Source of the DNA: Cryptobacterium sp. CAG:338
GTDB taxonomy: Bacteria; Actinomycetota; Coriobacteriia; Coriobacteriales; Eggerthellaceae
NCBI GenBank assembly: GCA_000435475.1
Contig: FR896080.1
Span: 26,616 to 41,570 of the forward strand
Reading direction: 5' to 3'
DNA length: 14,955 bases
This document shows positions 14,168-14,955 of this stretch, in pieces (within the stretch, counting starts at the first letter, position 1; each line of letters opens with the position of its first letter). Both the position numbers and the translations under genes were made by a program. Below the pieces are notes generated by a model that saw only the letters and a program-made list of their open reading frames with translations, was not told where the DNA came from and did no database searches.

Positions 14168-14955
14168 TTAAGCTAGTATTTTCTTAGCTTCTTCCAAGAA
14201 TGCTTTGCAGGCGTTTGAACGGAATTGGAAAGGTTTCCACGCAAGGTATGCCTGTAAGACAGGCGCGTCTTTCAAAGGTTTATAGGCAAGGTTGGCCGAT
14301 TGGGAAACATTTACTAAACCTTCAAGAGTAATAGCTACTCCGAATCCGTTTTCTACGAGGCGTGCGGCATTGTAGAGTAAGTTATACGTTGCCACGAACG
14401 TCAGAATTCCCCCTTCGTCTTTGCTTCGATATTCTCCTAGTATTTTGCTGTGCTTGTAGGTTGAAGGTACCAGAAGAGGAATATCAATAAGATCCTCCAA
14501 GGTAATGACTTCTTTTTCAGCTAAAGGAGAATCGTTCCTGAATAGCACTACCGTATGCTCTTCGTAGCCTAAGGAAATATAATCAAGTCCTTCATTTTTG
14601 GTTTGACGAAGCATTAGGCCAAAATCAAGCAAGCCTTTGTTGATGTTTTCGGCTACATTTTCTGCGGTATCACTTACGATGTTGTAGGTTATATCAGGGT
14701 GGGCGTTTCGAATTGTTTGCATAATTGTGCCTAAGCACTCCATAGCTCTTGTTTCGGCACAGCCGATAGAAATAGTGCCTGCAATAACATCGTGAGATAA
14801 CTGCAATTCCGATTCGGTAGTATGAACAAGTTGAGCTATTTCTCCTGCTCGACGGCGCAATAGCATACCATCGTCGGTTAGGATGATTCCTTGCTTGCTG
14901 CGTTCAAATAGGACGCACCCCAATTCTTTTTCCAAATCCATCAACTGTCTGGAAA
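14168..14955 (-). CDS. LysR-type transcriptional regulator, N-terminus beyond window
   Basis: The partial protein begins mid-helix with SRQLMDLEKELGCVLFERSK, the recognition-helix end of the LysR winged helix-turn-helix, and continues with GIILTDDGMLLRRRAGEI. About 35-40 N-terminal residues and the start codon lie past base 14955. The apparent TTG start at 14944 is inside the DNA-binding domain and is not real. A linker helix and a periplasmic-binding-like effector domain follow (GTISIGCAET, then LLDFGLMLRQ and VENGFGVAITLEG). The stop codon is TAA at 14168. It converges on purH, separated by the terminator at 14105-14141. The target genes and effector are not visible, since LysR proteins usually control a divergent neighbour and that side is missing. 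Confidence 0.92.
   Translation of the reverse strand, partial: SRQLMDLEKELGCVLFERSKQGIILTDDGMLLRRRAGEIAQLVHTTESELQLSHDVIAGTISIGCAETRAMECLGTIMQTIRNAHPDITYNIVSDTAENVAENINKGLLDFGLMLRQTKNEGLDYISLGYEEHTVVLFRNDSPLAEKEVITLEDLIDIPLLVPSTYKHSKILGEYRSKDEGGILTFVATYNLLYNAARLVENGFGVAITLEGLVNVSQSANLAYKPLKDAPVLQAYLAWKPFQFRSNACKAFLEEAKKILA

Noticed and set aside
14168..14944. Complete LysR gene starting at TTG 14944
   Set aside because: The frame stays open to the window edge, and the residues before it (SRQL) belong to the helix-turn-helix, so the gene is truncated by the window.

Overview
The window looks like a chromosomal segment from a low-to-mid GC Gram-positive anaerobe. The mix of a Ppk1/Ppx/PPK2-class-II polyphosphate set, a class B sortase, a streptococcal-type peptide deformylase and a clustered purF-M-N-H block would fit the Coriobacteriia (for example a Cryptobacterium-like Eggerthellaceae member). 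This placement is an inference from gene style, not from a marker gene. No tRNA, rRNA, CRISPR array, insertion sequence or prophage gene was seen.

Region 1 (1-1468, minus strand): a two-gene operon. A peptide deformylase (def) is followed, after 9 bases, by a large ORF that runs off the left edge. I translated this ORF by hand. It joins a family-6 DNA-deoxyinosine/hypoxanthine glycosylase to an NAD(P)H-hydrate epimerase (YjeF_N) in one uninterrupted frame. This fusion is the most surprising coding feature of the window.

Region 2 (1469-1890): non-coding. It holds the def promoter -10 with an inverted repeat over its -35 region, the intrinsic terminator of ppk, and an array of six degraded 28-bp tandem repeats in the ppk 3' untranslated region that runs into that terminator.

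Region 3 (1891-7750): a polyphosphate module. ppx and ppk1 lie on the minus strand, and a two-domain polyphosphate:AMP phosphotransferase (pap) diverges on the plus strand. Together they cover making the polymer from ATP, hydrolysing it, and using it to phosphorylate AMP. The Ppk1 has an unusual disordered C-terminal tail of about 190 residues that ends in a basic/hydrophobic segment.

Region 4 (7751-8058): a 308-base spacer with two large plus-strand stem-loops. Every non-Watson-Crick pair in them is a G-U wobble on the plus strand, which points to a transcribed structured RNA. A promoter for the next operon follows.

Region 5 (8059-14065, plus strand): a class B sortase directly abutting purF, then purM, purN and purH. 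These encode steps 1, 5, 3 and 9/10 of IMP synthesis. purN and purH use GTG starts. A strong intrinsic terminator follows purH.

Region 6 (14168-14955, minus strand): a LysR-type regulator, convergent with purH and truncated at its N-terminus by the window edge.
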